Source of the DNA: Streptomyces griseus
Lineage (GTDB): Bacteria; Bacteroidota; Bacteroidia; Chitinophagales; Chitinophagaceae
Assembly: GCA_943323705.2 (NCBI GenBank)
Contig: CALPIT020000001.1
Span: forward strand, 1 to 32,519
Reading direction: 5' to 3'
DNA: 32,519 nucleotides
Positions 1 through 7,425 of this stretch are shown in pieces. Position numbers and translations under genes: made by a program. The notes beneath the pieces were generated by a model. That model was not told the origin of the DNA and searched no databases. It saw only the letters and a list, made by a program, of their open reading frames with translations. The stretch's first letter is position 1; every line of letters starts with the position of its first letter.

Positions 1-45
1 ATTGGGAATGATTAATGTTGAGAAATATTTATTGGGGGGATGGAG

Positions 46-80
46 ACTAGATACTAGATGCTGGATGCTAGATGCTGGTT
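46..80. repeat. Tandem 7-bp repeat array (CTRGAT type)
   Basis: Five contiguous heptamers are visible: ACTAGAT, ACTAGAT, GCTGGAT, GCTAGAT, GCTGGTT. The same word family recurs at 137-190 (as 9-mers) and at 965-1033. No gene overlaps it convincingly. Its function is unknown. It looks like a slippage-prone satellite that flanks the lipoprotein gene on its left side. Confidence 0.8.
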
Positions 81-136
81 AGTACTTCTCAGCAATGTCT
101 CCTGAAAGGGACGTTGCGTATTTTAGAGCCAGATTT

Positions 137-190
137 GCTGGATAGGCTGGATAAGCTGGATATGCTGGATATGCTGGATGTGCTAGATAA
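137..190. repeat. Tandem 9-bp repeat array (GCTGGATAN)
   Basis: Six contiguous 9-bp units start at 137, 146, 155, 164, 173 and 182: GCTGGATAG, GCTGGATAA, GCTGGATAT, GCTGGATAT, GCTGGATGT, GCTAGATAA. It shares the CTGGAT/CTAGAT core with the 7-bp array at 46-80 but has a different period. One frame reads Leu-Asp-X, but this is probably not coding (see rejected items). Confidence 0.85.
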
Positions 191-210
191 AATAAATAAA
201 GTTCATTGGT

Positions 211-290
211 ACTGAATAAACTTCAGTGAAAATATTTGGCTATTTGAGATGAGATGACGTAATATTACAATATTGCAATATTGCAATATC
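211..290 (+). promoter_or_regulatory. Promoter/operator unit, copy A (upstream of lipoprotein gene)
   Basis: The unit has a perfect inverted repeat ACTGAATAAACTTCAGT (211-227), a TTTG at 235-238 fitting a Bacteroidota -33 box, a 21-bp spacer, and TAATATTA at 260-267 in the -7 position (consensus TAnnTTTG). A second palindrome of repeated TTGCAATA words follows at 270-289. The same parts with the same spacing occur at 20270 and 20433. It points rightward at the lipoprotein start at 371, leaving a leader of about 95 nt. The layout is seen directly. The promoter role and binding by an ArsR-type regulator (TGAA-N5-TTCA core) are inferred. Confidence 0.65.
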
Positions 291-370
291 GCGTTTCACC
301 AAATCACCAATTCCATTTCTAGTTCCAATTATCTAATTTTTTTTGTAATTTGTCGCACATTTCAACACAT

Positions 371-736
371 ATGAACTTTAACTGGACTAAACATTTTTTA
401 TTTTTTTGTATATCTGCAGTATTACTAAACTCATGTACACAGCCCGCTGCTAATTATGGCGGCGTTGGTGGCGGACTACCTACACATTACATTTCTATCC
501 TCGATGGAGCTATAAGACCCTCCAATGACACGGTTTCAGTTGGCTCATCCATTACATTTATTAATCAATCTTCTAGCAATCAAACGATTGTATCAGACAA
601 TTTCTCCTTGCTAACTTCTCCAACCTTACCTCCTAATGGTTATTATTATTTTAATAAGACTAACCAGGATACTATTATTAACTTTCGTTCGGTAGAAAAT
701 CCAAATCTTATAGGAACAATCACTTTAAGGCCATAA
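371..736 (+). CDS. Small lipoprotein with cupredoxin-like pattern lacking copper ligands
   Basis: The 121-residue product starts at ATG 371; an upstream TTG at 350 is possible but leaves a poorer signal sequence. Residues 1-22 form a lipoprotein signal with lipobox LNSC and lipidated Cys22. The remaining ~95 residues read like a plastocyanin-type fold: a conserved Asp-Gly, an Ala-Ile-x-Pro-Ser strand, Thr-Val-x-Val-Gly-Ser-x-Ile-Thr-Phe-x-Asn, a Ser-Asp, a Pro-x-Gly, and a final Gly-x-Ile-x-Leu strand. The usual first His ligand position is Asn, and the C-x-H-x-M ligand loop is absent, so copper binding is doubtful. It is a single gene, with no partner within 300 bp on its strand. It carries the same upstream operator unit as the ArsR gene at 20535. 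The fold call is by pattern only. Confidence 0.7.
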   Translation: MNFNWTKHFLFFCISAVLLNSCTQPAANYGGVGGGLPTHYISILDGAIRPSNDTVSVGSSITFINQSSSNQTIVSDNFSLLTSPTLPPNGYYYFNKTNQDTIINFRSVENPNLIGTITLRP

Positions 737-1155
737 TTACTATTTAGGAGTTACTTTATTTCTTCTGTTTTTTAAATTCTTTAAGGCATTTAATTTTTTA
801 TAATATGGCTGAATCTAAAAGGGTTTAGGCATGAAAAATATGTATTTTTCGATAAGCAACTCAAAGTACTTCTACTTAATTATCAATCACATACACAATA
901 AAAAGCGCCTAAAAACGCTTATATATTCACAACCTTTGAAAAACAAATGAAGAAGAAAAAACTGCTGGATACTATAGATTGGCTAGATACTAGATACTGG
1001 ATTCTAAATACTGGATTCTAGATAGGCTGGATAAGCCGAATACACTATTGAATTACTAAGAAAATTTTCATTTCATTTTTTGGTTAAAACACAAACAACT
1101 GCTGTTGATTTCATACAGCTACACAATACTTTTTGTTAGGCACTACAGGACAACG
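737..1155. other. Non-coding stretch between lipoprotein gene and orphan terminator
   Basis: About 420 bp of AT-rich DNA has no credible gene; the longest readable piece from an ATG near 831 is about 24 codons. It holds a weak hairpin AAGCG/CGCTT near 904-920, the 7-bp repeat array (965-1033), and a possible promoter (TTG near 1105, then TACTTTTTG near 1128) just before the strong hairpin at 1156-1182. Confidence 0.5.
965..1033. repeat. Tandem 7-bp repeat array (CTRGATA), second copy
   Basis: Six contiguous heptamers run from 983 to 1024: CTAGATA, CTAGATA, CTGGATT, CTAAATA, CTGGATT, CTAGATA. Outlying CTGGATA units sit at 965 and 1027. This is the same sequence family as 46-80 and 137-190. 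The arrays lie on both sides of the lipoprotein gene at 371-736. Confidence 0.8.
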
Positions 1156-1190
1156 AGAAGCCCCGAATTGGACGGGGCTTCTATTTTTTA
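1156..1190 (+). terminator. Strong intrinsic terminator hairpin
   Basis: A perfect 10-bp stem AGAAGCCCCG / CGGGGCTTCT (1156-1165 with 1173-1182), a 7-nt loop, and then ATTTTTTA. It reads rightward, but the nearest upstream gene on that strand ends 420 bp earlier at 736. It may therefore end either the lipoprotein transcript or a short independent RNA. Confidence 0.75.
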
Positions 1191-1193
1191 ATT

Positions 1194-1360
1194 AGCCCCC
1201 TAAATCCCCCAAAGGGCGACTTTTATTATGGTTTGCTGAAGCACTTCAACATTAAGTTGATTTCAATTCATTGTTACAAAATGCTTAATAAGTACAAGTA
1301 AAAATATAACATCCAAAATAATACACAATCAAAGTCCCCCTTTGGGGGATTTAGGGGGCT
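1194..1360. repeat. MITE-like repeat with 30-bp terminal inverted repeats, copy 1
   Basis: The 167-bp element has ends that are inverted repeats over 30 bp with one mismatch, beginning AGCCCCCTAAATCCCCC and ending with its complement. The core of about 107 bp is AT-rich and non-coding. A second copy at 3856-4017 has the same core with few differences. The right end touches the stop codon (1361-1363) of the minus-strand PAP2 gene. No transposase and no clear target-site duplication are visible. It may act as an extended hairpin at the 3' end of that transcript. Confidence 0.85.
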
Positions 1361-2029
1361 TTAAAGATACCACCCTGCAAACTGTGTCAACACACCAATC
1401 AACAGCCCACCATAAATATCAAATGGCGAATGTGCTTTCAATATCATTCTTGAAGTACAAACCAATCCAGTAATAACCAACACAGCTGCAAATGGCCATG
1501 TCATCATCATTTCTTGAGAGTTAGATAAAAGATAGAACAAACCAAGCCATCCACCCACTCCAACTGCATGCATACTTACTTTAAAATAAATATTTGCAAT
1601 TAAAGCTGCAGATGAACCTAGGAATAATCCCAACAAATATGACACCCAAACCTCTGGGTATTGAGCTTGCTCCTTAAATACATGATAAGCCCAAAAGAAA
1701 AAAATCCCTGAAGCGATATAAGGTATGATACGATCTTTCTGGGTTTTAAGATAAATTGAATCTATAAAACCTACTGCTTTTAATAACAAAACACTAAGCA
1801 AGGGAAAAAATAATAAATTAATTATAACGATAAAGACTACACGAAGCTTTGTTGCATCAGAAAATCCCGTGAATGTAGTGGGTTGCAAATAAAGTAAGAA
1901 CAAAATAATATATAAAGGCACAAACAAAGGATGAAAGATATAAGAAATCAAATGTGCAAAAACCTTTGCTGGCAACCCAAAACTTAATGTTGAATTTTTT
2001 TCCTGATTAATCTCCTTATTGTTTTCCAT
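1361..2029 (-). CDS. PAP2-superfamily-like integral membrane protein
   Basis: The 222-residue protein has about six hydrophobic segments. The lipid-phosphatase signature is present in relaxed form: KTQKDR around residues 95-100, then Ser-Met-His at 152-154 in place of PSGH, then S-R-x5-H-S-P-x-D with Arg194, His200 and Asp204. This fits a PAP2-type lipid or isoprenoid phosphatase of the inner membrane. The weakened second motif makes catalysis uncertain. Its start codon overlaps the rpoN stop (TAATG, one shared base), so the two are co-transcribed and probably translationally coupled. The gene ends exactly against MITE copy 1. Confidence 0.75.
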   Translation of the reverse strand: MENNKEINQEKNSTLSFGLPAKVFAHLISYIFHPLFVPLYIILFLLYLQPTTFTGFSDATKLRVVFIVIINLLFFPLLSVLLLKAVGFIDSIYLKTQKDRIIPYIASGIFFFWAYHVFKEQAQYPEVWVSYLLGLFLGSSAALIANIYFKVSMHAVGVGGWLGLFYLLSNSQEMMMTWPFAAVLVITGLVCTSRMILKAHSPFDIYGGLLIGVLTQFAGWYL

Positions 2030-3513
2030 TATATTTTTTTTCTTAACCTGGCTACAGGAATATTCAACTGTTCACGATATTTAGCTACAGTTCTTCTCGC
2101 AATGTTATAACCTTTTTGTTGAAGCATTTCTGTAAGCGCTTCATCACTATATGGATTTTTTTTACTCTCTTCTTCTATCAAGTCTGATAAAATCCTTTTC
2201 ACTTCTCTCGTACTCACTTCTTCTCCGGAATCTGTTTGCAGACTTTCACTAAAGAAAAACTTTAGTCTATATGTTCCGAATTCTGTTTGTACAAATTTAC
2301 TATTGGCCACCCTGCTCACGGTAGAAATATCTTGCATGGTTTTTTCTGCCACATCTTTTAAAATCATTGGCTTCAAATCCATCTCATCTCCTGTCAGGAA
2401 AAAATTATATTGATAATTCATGATGGCCTCCATCGTATTCAACAATGTATTTTGTCTTTGTTTGATGGCATCAATAAACCATTTTGCTGAATCCAATTTT
2501 TGTTTTATAAACATCACCGCCTCTTTCTGACTCTTATTGTCTTTTTTACTTTTCTCATAATGGTTGAGCATATCTCTGTAACCATCGCTGACTCTCAAAT
2601 CCGGAGCATTCTTGCTGTTTAATGAAAGCTCCAGTTTACCTACATTGTTGTTGATAAAAAAATCAGGAATGATATAGTTTTCAGATCTCGCAGAATCTCC
2701 TGCCATAATTCCTGGTCTAGGATTCAATTTTATGATTTGATTGATAATTCCTCTTAGTTGATCATCTGAAAGAGACAATCCCCTTTGTATTTTTTCGTAA
2801 TGCTTTTTGGTAAACTCTTCGAAATATAATTTTAGCACTTTAATGGCTAAAATAGTATCCTGAGAAATGTTGGGCAAACGTTGTAGTTGTATTAATAGAC
2901 ATTCCTGTAAATCTTTTGCGGCGACACCGGCCGGGTCGAAATCCTGAATCATCGAAATAATATGCTTCACCATACTTTCGTCGGCTTCAATATTTTGTCT
3001 GAATGCAAGATCATCTATAATTGATGTGATCTCTCTTCTTAAATAACCATCATCATCCAAACTTCCTATGATTTGTTCTGCAATTTTTTGCTCTTTCTCA
3101 TTTAGCTTCAATAAACCTAGTTGCTGAATCATGAGCTCATTGAATGAAACTTCTACTTTATGAGGAGTGGTTCTGTTTTCATCTGCATCCGGATAATTAT
3201 CATCACGCAATTTGTAATCACCAATATCATCATCTCCTTCTTGTACATATTCACTAATGTCAATATTGTCATATTCTTCCTCGCTGCCATCGGGCTCAAA
3301 TTCATCCTCATTGTTTTCGGCAAATTCATCTTTGATGTCAAATTCATCCTCATGACCTTCTTCCACTTGTTCGAGTGCGGGATTTTCTTCAAGCTCTTCT
3401 TTTATCCGCTCTTCCAACTGGGCAGTAGGAATCTGCAGCAATTTCATCAGTTGAATTTGCTGCGGACTCAGTTTTTGTAGCATCTTCTGCTGTAAACCTT
3501 GTTGCATTGCCAT
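2029..3513 (-). CDS. rpoN: RNA polymerase sigma-54 factor
   Basis: The 494-residue length is typical of RpoN. The N-terminus is the Gln/Leu-rich region I (LSPQQIQLMKLLQIP) that contacts activators and blocks isomerisation. Residues ~50-115 are a very acidic region II. The core-binding and helix-turn-helix regions follow, and the C-terminus carries the RpoN box ARRTVAKYRE (472-481) that reads the -24 element. It directs core polymerase to -24/-12 promoters and needs AAA+ activators, none of which is encoded in this window. It is the first gene of an operon with the PAP2-like gene. A 48-bp gap separates it from the divergent small gene at 3562. Confidence 0.95.
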   Translation of the reverse strand: MAMQQGLQQKMLQKLSPQQIQLMKLLQIPTAQLEERIKEELEENPALEQVEEGHEDEFDIKDEFAENNEDEFEPDGSEEEYDNIDISEYVQEGDDDIGDYKLRDDNYPDADENRTTPHKVEVSFNELMIQQLGLLKLNEKEQKIAEQIIGSLDDDGYLRREITSIIDDLAFRQNIEADESMVKHIISMIQDFDPAGVAAKDLQECLLIQLQRLPNISQDTILAIKVLKLYFEEFTKKHYEKIQRGLSLSDDQLRGIINQIIKLNPRPGIMAGDSARSENYIIPDFFINNNVGKLELSLNSKNAPDLRVSDGYRDMLNHYEKSKKDNKSQKEAVMFIKQKLDSAKWFIDAIKQRQNTLLNTMEAIMNYQYNFFLTGDEMDLKPMILKDVAEKTMQDISTVSRVANSKFVQTEFGTYRLKFFFSESLQTDSGEEVSTREVKRILSDLIEEESKKNPYSDEALTEMLQQKGYNIARRTVAKYREQLNIPVARLRKKI

Positions 3514-3561
3514 GGTTGATAATCAATTCAGCTGTAAATTTACACAATAGAATACCGTAAG

Positions 3562-3864
3562 TTGAAACAAAAACAGATATTTTTATTTTTTTGCATGATT
3601 TTTGTGGAGAAGCTTGCTTTTGCACAAAAAAACGACTATTTTATAAATAACTCGTCAATCATTCAACATGTTTCAGTCGCAACGAAATTCCCATCAAATC
3701 CTTTATTGAAGAGCATTCCCGAGAATTACTATTTACAAAATATTGGTATTATTTGCAAACAGGAATGGAAATTTGAAAAGGCTACAAAAATCCCTTTAAG
3801 AATTCGAGTCGGTAGTTTACAGCAGTGTAATTGGCTGGAAGGAAAAAAATATTCTGCCCCCTAA
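3562..3864 (+). CDS. Small secreted protein of unknown function, TTG start
   Basis: The product is 100 residues if TTG at 3562 is used. That start gives a proper signal peptide (KQK, hydrophobic core, cut after AFA at residues 19-21). The first ATG at 3595 would cut the signal in half, and a stop codon lies upstream with no ATG between. The mature part has an EWKFEKATKIPLRIRVGSL-type segment that I recognise as a recurrent Bacteroidota small-protein motif of unknown role. The last two residues and the stop codon come from the first bases of the MITE copy at 3856, so the original 3' end may have been slightly altered. It is transcribed divergently from rpoN. Confidence 0.65.
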   Translation: MKQKQIFLFFCMIFVEKLAFAQKNDYFINNSSIIQHVSVATKFPSNPLLKSIPENYYLQNIGIICKQEWKFEKATKIPLRIRVGSLQQCNWLEGKKYSAP

Positions 3865-4017
3865 ATCCCCCGAGGGGGGACTTTAATTATACTTTGCTGG
3901 GGCACCTCAAGATAAAGTTGATTTCAATTCATTATTACAAAATGCTTAATAAGTACAAGTAATATAACATCCAAAATAATACACAATCAAAGTCCCCCTT
4001 CGGGGGATTTAGGGGGC
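3856..4017. repeat. MITE-like repeat, copy 2
   Basis: The 162-bp element is nearly identical in its core to 1194-1360. Its 29-bp terminal inverted repeats (GCCCCCTAAATCCCCC and complement) have one mismatch. It lies between two convergent genes. On the left, its ITR supplies the TAA stop of the gene at 3562. On the right, it runs into the TAG stop of the minus-strand gene at 4018. Orientation relative to the minus-strand neighbour is the same as in copy 1. Confidence 0.85.
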
Positions 4018-5211
4018 CTACTTTGGCGTCATCGCCGGCTCTTTAAAATAATTCAATCTCAAGCTATCACTCCATCCATTCAGATTTTTCTCCAGCGAAC
4101 GACTGCTATAAAACATCATCCCTTGAATATTGGGAGTCTTTCTGATCTTTTCAATTTGTTTGGGTAATAAATTCTTATCGCTCCAAGCCTTATTACATCC
4201 GGCTCTGTATACACCCAAGCCGATATAGCATTTTTTGCCATTGGTATTTTTGCTCCACCAATCCAATACCACATCAAATGGCACGCGCTTGCTGGTCATT
4301 TCCCAATATAGTTGTGGTGCGATATAATCTACCCAGCCTTTTTTGAGCCATAATAAAATATCTGCGTACAAAAAATCATAATCAGTAGGACCAGCTTGTG
4401 TTTTACTACCTCTTGGATCTCTGTCTGAATTTCTCCATACACCAAATGGACTTACACCAAATTGACAATTGCTATTTATTTTTTTGATTTCAGTGTATAA
4501 ATTGGCAATGACTGAATCTACATTACTTCTTCTCCAATCATCCAATTTCATATTATTTCCATAAAGAGCAAATGTTTTGTTGTCCTGAAATTTAACTCCA
4601 GGTAAGGGATAAGGGTAAAAATAATCATCGATATGAATGGCGTCTACAGGATAACGTTTTACAATATCTTTTACAACATCAACTACATATTGTCTAGCCT
4701 CTTTATTTCCGGGATCAAAAAATAATTTATTCCCATATTGAATAAACCACTCAGGATGTTGCTTTGTAACATGTTTTTCCGCAATTGAAGACTTCTCAAT
4801 GTTTTGAACCGCTCTAAATGGATTGATCCAGGCATGAAACTCCATTCCGCGTTTATGCGTTTCAGTTACCATGAACTCCAATGGATCGAATAAAGGTACA
4901 GGAGCCTGTCCTTGTATACCCGTAAGCCACTGACTCCACGGCTCGTAAGGTGAAGGATAAAATGCATCTGAAGAAGGACGAATTTGAACTATGATTGTAT
5001 TGATGCCGCTGCAGAAATGTTTTTCAAGCAATCGAAGGAACGCATCTTTATGTAATTGCGCTTCAACTGATGCAGTATCCGGCCAGTCGATATTGTCAAC
5101 AGTAGCCACCCAAACAGCCCTCATTTCAGTTTTGATATTTGCTTTCTGAGCAAATACCTGAAATTGAATTAGTAAAAGAAAAACAAAAACTACGGTACGA
5201 ATTTTAATCAT
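4018..5211 (-). CDS. Glycosyl hydrolase-like 10 (GHL10) family exported protein
   Basis: The protein has 397 residues. Residues 1-22 are a signal peptide ending in FAQ. The mature protein opens with the GHL10/DUF187 hallmark MRAVWVATVDNIDWP (30-44). It continues with family blocks such as the AWINPFR, HIDDYFYP, FGVSPFGVWR and DYIAPQLYWE segments of a TIM-barrel glycosidase-like fold. The family is thought to act on cell-envelope or extracellular glycans, but the substrate cannot be read from the sequence. It is the last gene of a minus-strand run (radical SAM, AI-2E, GHL10), with a 41-bp gap to the transporter. The stop abuts MITE copy 2. Confidence 0.85.
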   Translation of the reverse strand: MIKIRTVVFVFLLLIQFQVFAQKANIKTEMRAVWVATVDNIDWPDTASVEAQLHKDAFLRLLEKHFCSGINTIIVQIRPSSDAFYPSPYEPWSQWLTGIQGQAPVPLFDPLEFMVTETHKRGMEFHAWINPFRAVQNIEKSSIAEKHVTKQHPEWFIQYGNKLFFDPGNKEARQYVVDVVKDIVKRYPVDAIHIDDYFYPYPLPGVKFQDNKTFALYGNNMKLDDWRRSNVDSVIANLYTEIKKINSNCQFGVSPFGVWRNSDRDPRGSKTQAGPTDYDFLYADILLWLKKGWVDYIAPQLYWEMTSKRVPFDVVLDWWSKNTNGKKCYIGLGVYRAGCNKAWSDKNLLPKQIEKIRKTPNIQGMMFYSSRSLEKNLNGWSDSLRLNYFKEPAMTPK

Positions 5212-5252
5212 ATGGGAGATGTAATAATATTGAAATCAAATCTAAACAGTTG

Positions 5253-6293
5253 TTACTTGTCGTTGTTTTCTGGCGTCACATTTCTCACAACAACAAATTC
5301 ATTGATATAAATTTTAACCAGAATCATAAAATAGCTAATCAATAAGGGCCCGAATATCAATCCCACAAATCCGAATAAATTAAGCCCAACAATAACACCC
5401 AGAATTGTTACTAAAGGATGTACGTCACCTATTTTTTTCATGAGTGTAATTCTGGCTACATAATCGACATTTCCTGTCACTATAACACTATACAAAGTTA
5501 ATCCGCCTGCAAAAAAATCATTGCCTGTTGCAAACATATAGGCTACAAGTGGAACCCAAATAATCATGGTACCCACCATAGGAAAAAATGCAAAAAGTCC
5601 TGTAAAAAATCCCCACAACGCCCAGTCATTGATTCCAAATATCCAATAGCCCAAAGCAGCAAAAATACCTTGCACAATACAAATAATAGGAATACCAAGT
5701 GCATTGGCTTTCACCATCATTTTAGTTTCTTCTGCAAGCAGATCAATATTTTCATTTTTTAACGGAATGATTTTCGACAAGTATAATTCTACACTTGACC
5801 CACCGGTAAGTAAATAATAATATAAGAAAAACATCATTAACAAATTGCCTAACATAACCGCAGTACTATTCAGCAACTGTGGGACGAAAGCAGATATTTT
5901 TGATGCAGTTTCTTTGGCATTATCAGCTGTAAACAAATCCATTCCTGTTTTAGCTTTTATTTTATCAGCAATTATCTGAATGCCTTCTATAAGTTTGTCT
6001 TGTTGATCTGTAATTAATTTTAATTTAGGACTCACCAATTCAATGCCTATATAAACAGGAATGGCAATCAGAATGATAAAAGCTAAAATGAAAAGCAATG
6101 CGGTTAACCCTTTCTTCCATTTGAATTTAAAAATGAATTGGAAATATAATGAACGACTCAAGATGTACAAGGTAATACCGCCTAAAAAACCGGGTATAAA
6201 TATTGTTAATTCGAAAATCAATAAAACTGCAATAATCACAATTAATATGAACAATACTACCTGCCTAAATCTTTCATTAAATGAATTTATCAT
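5253..6293 (-). CDS. AI-2E family transporter
   Basis: The 346-residue polytopic membrane protein has the usual layout of the AI-2E/PerM family: two or three N-terminal helices, a soluble stretch (~residues 80-130), then about five C-terminal helices with G-I-N-D-W and a long hydrophobic Gly-rich tail. Members export small molecules or act as Na+/H+ antiporters in different bacteria. The annotation autoinducer-2 exporter is a family label, not evidence of quorum sensing here. A 22-bp gap to the radical SAM gene upstream suggests one transcript. Confidence 0.85.
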   Translation of the reverse strand: MINSFNERFRQVVLFILIVIIAVLLIFELTIFIPGFLGGITLYILSRSLYFQFIFKFKWKKGLTALLFILAFIILIAIPVYIGIELVSPKLKLITDQQDKLIEGIQIIADKIKAKTGMDLFTADNAKETASKISAFVPQLLNSTAVMLGNLLMMFFLYYYLLTGGSSVELYLSKIIPLKNENIDLLAEETKMMVKANALGIPIICIVQGIFAALGYWIFGINDWALWGFFTGLFAFFPMVGTMIIWVPLVAYMFATGNDFFAGGLTLYSVIVTGNVDYVARITLMKKIGDVHPLVTILGVIVGLNLFGFVGLIFGPLLISYFMILVKIYINEFVVVRNVTPENNDK

Positions 6294-6315
6294 TGTTGTT
6301 TTTTAATGTGAATGA

Positions 6316-7347
6316 TTAATCTTCCCAAACCGAAACGCCTTCGCTACAATTGGCGCAAATATCAATATTTTTTCTGCTTTTCATGAGCTCCTTTCTGAAT
6401 TGTTTGTAATTGTCATTTTTCCAGATATCAGCAAACGATTGTGTATTCAGATTCCCCAGTTGATGTGTGGCGTCTTTATCAAAACAGCAAGGCACTACAA
6501 GTCCGTCCCAAGTAATAACATTGGCATGCCATAATTTCCAGCAACGATTGGCTAATTTATTTTTAAGACGATAAGTACCATCTGCATTTTTTTTATACCT
6601 GCTGTATTTTTCATTTTCAGGAATCAATTGATTCGGGTCGTTTTCAAAATCGTATACCTGTGCTGTCTTAAATCGAACTTCGTCTACTCCTACCTGTTTG
6701 GCCAAGGCTTTAATTTCTTCAATCTGATGTTCATTAGGTTTGACTACCAGAAATTGAAAAAACACAAATGGCGTTTTACTGTTTAATGCCTTCTTCCATT
6801 TCACAATATTTTTTGCGCCTTCTAACACCTTTTCAAAATTGCCGCCCACCCGATATTGTTTATATACTTCCTGAGTTGTACCATCGATGGAGATAATCAA
6901 TCGATCCAATCCGCTTTCTACAGTTTTTCTTGCCATTTCATCTGTGAGATAATGCGCGTTGGTAGAGGTTGCGGTATAAATTTTCTTTTTATTCGCATAG
7001 GCAACCATATCTAAAAAATCAGGATTCAAATATGGCTCACCTTGAAAATAAAAAATTAAATACAGTACATGTTTGTGTAGGTCATCGATCGTCTGTTTGA
7101 AAAAATTGTTTTGTAACATGCCGGTTGGCCTGGTAAAAGCTCTTAATCCGCTTGGACATTCAGGACACCGAAGATTACAGCTGGTTGTAGGTTCAAAAGA
7201 TATAGAAACAGGAAGGCCCCATTGAATAGGGGTTTTACTAAATTTACTGATTTGATAACTGGAGTATACTTTCAATGCATTCCAAATCCTACCAACACTA
7301 AGCTTGCTGATTAGATTAATGGAATCATTTACATTGAACTCTGGCAT
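6316..7347 (-). CDS. Radical SAM / SPASM domain protein
   Basis: The 343-residue protein carries the radical SAM motif C57-x3-C61-x2-C64 (SCNLRCPECPSG), which binds the [4Fe-4S] cluster that cleaves SAM. A C-terminal SPASM-type segment has Cys in RCWKLW, PCCFD and CANC, suited to auxiliary clusters. Similar proteins modify peptides or small molecules, but no precursor peptide gene is evident nearby and the substrate is unknown. It is the first gene of a minus-strand run with the AI-2E transporter and GHL10 protein. About 78 bp without a gene lies upstream, before the next minus-strand gene end. Confidence 0.9.
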   Translation of the reverse strand: MPEFNVNDSINLISKLSVGRIWNALKVYSSYQISKFSKTPIQWGLPVSISFEPTTSCNLRCPECPSGLRAFTRPTGMLQNNFFKQTIDDLHKHVLYLIFYFQGEPYLNPDFLDMVAYANKKKIYTATSTNAHYLTDEMARKTVESGLDRLIISIDGTTQEVYKQYRVGGNFEKVLEGAKNIVKWKKALNSKTPFVFFQFLVVKPNEHQIEEIKALAKQVGVDEVRFKTAQVYDFENDPNQLIPENEKYSRYKKNADGTYRLKNKLANRCWKLWHANVITWDGLVVPCCFDKDATHQLGNLNTQSFADIWKNDNYKQFRKELMKSRKNIDICANCSEGVSVWED

Positions 7348-7425
7348 GCAACAAAATTAATGTTATTTTGTCGCAACTAGTTTGTTCTATTTTCGTTTGA
7401 AATAATTTACTTAGACACAAATTTT

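Noticed and set aside
72..215. 47-codon frame from an ATG at 72 through the 9-bp array, reading repeated Leu-Asp-X
   Set aside because: The pattern is produced by the 9-bp tandem repeat being a multiple of three. Part of the start region is the 7-bp array, and the stop lies inside the operator inverted repeat. Nothing supports translation.
3160..3480. 106-codon plus-strand frame opposite rpoN
   Set aside because: It is the antisense of the acidic region II; the Ile/Phe/Val-rich composition follows from Asp/Glu codons on the real strand.
4279..4292. TGGCACGCGCTTGC resembling a sigma-54 -24/-12 promoter, tempting because rpoN is nearby
   Set aside because: The spacing between GG and GC is one base short of the required 10 bp, and the site is inside the GHL10 coding region on the opposite strand with no gene start after it.
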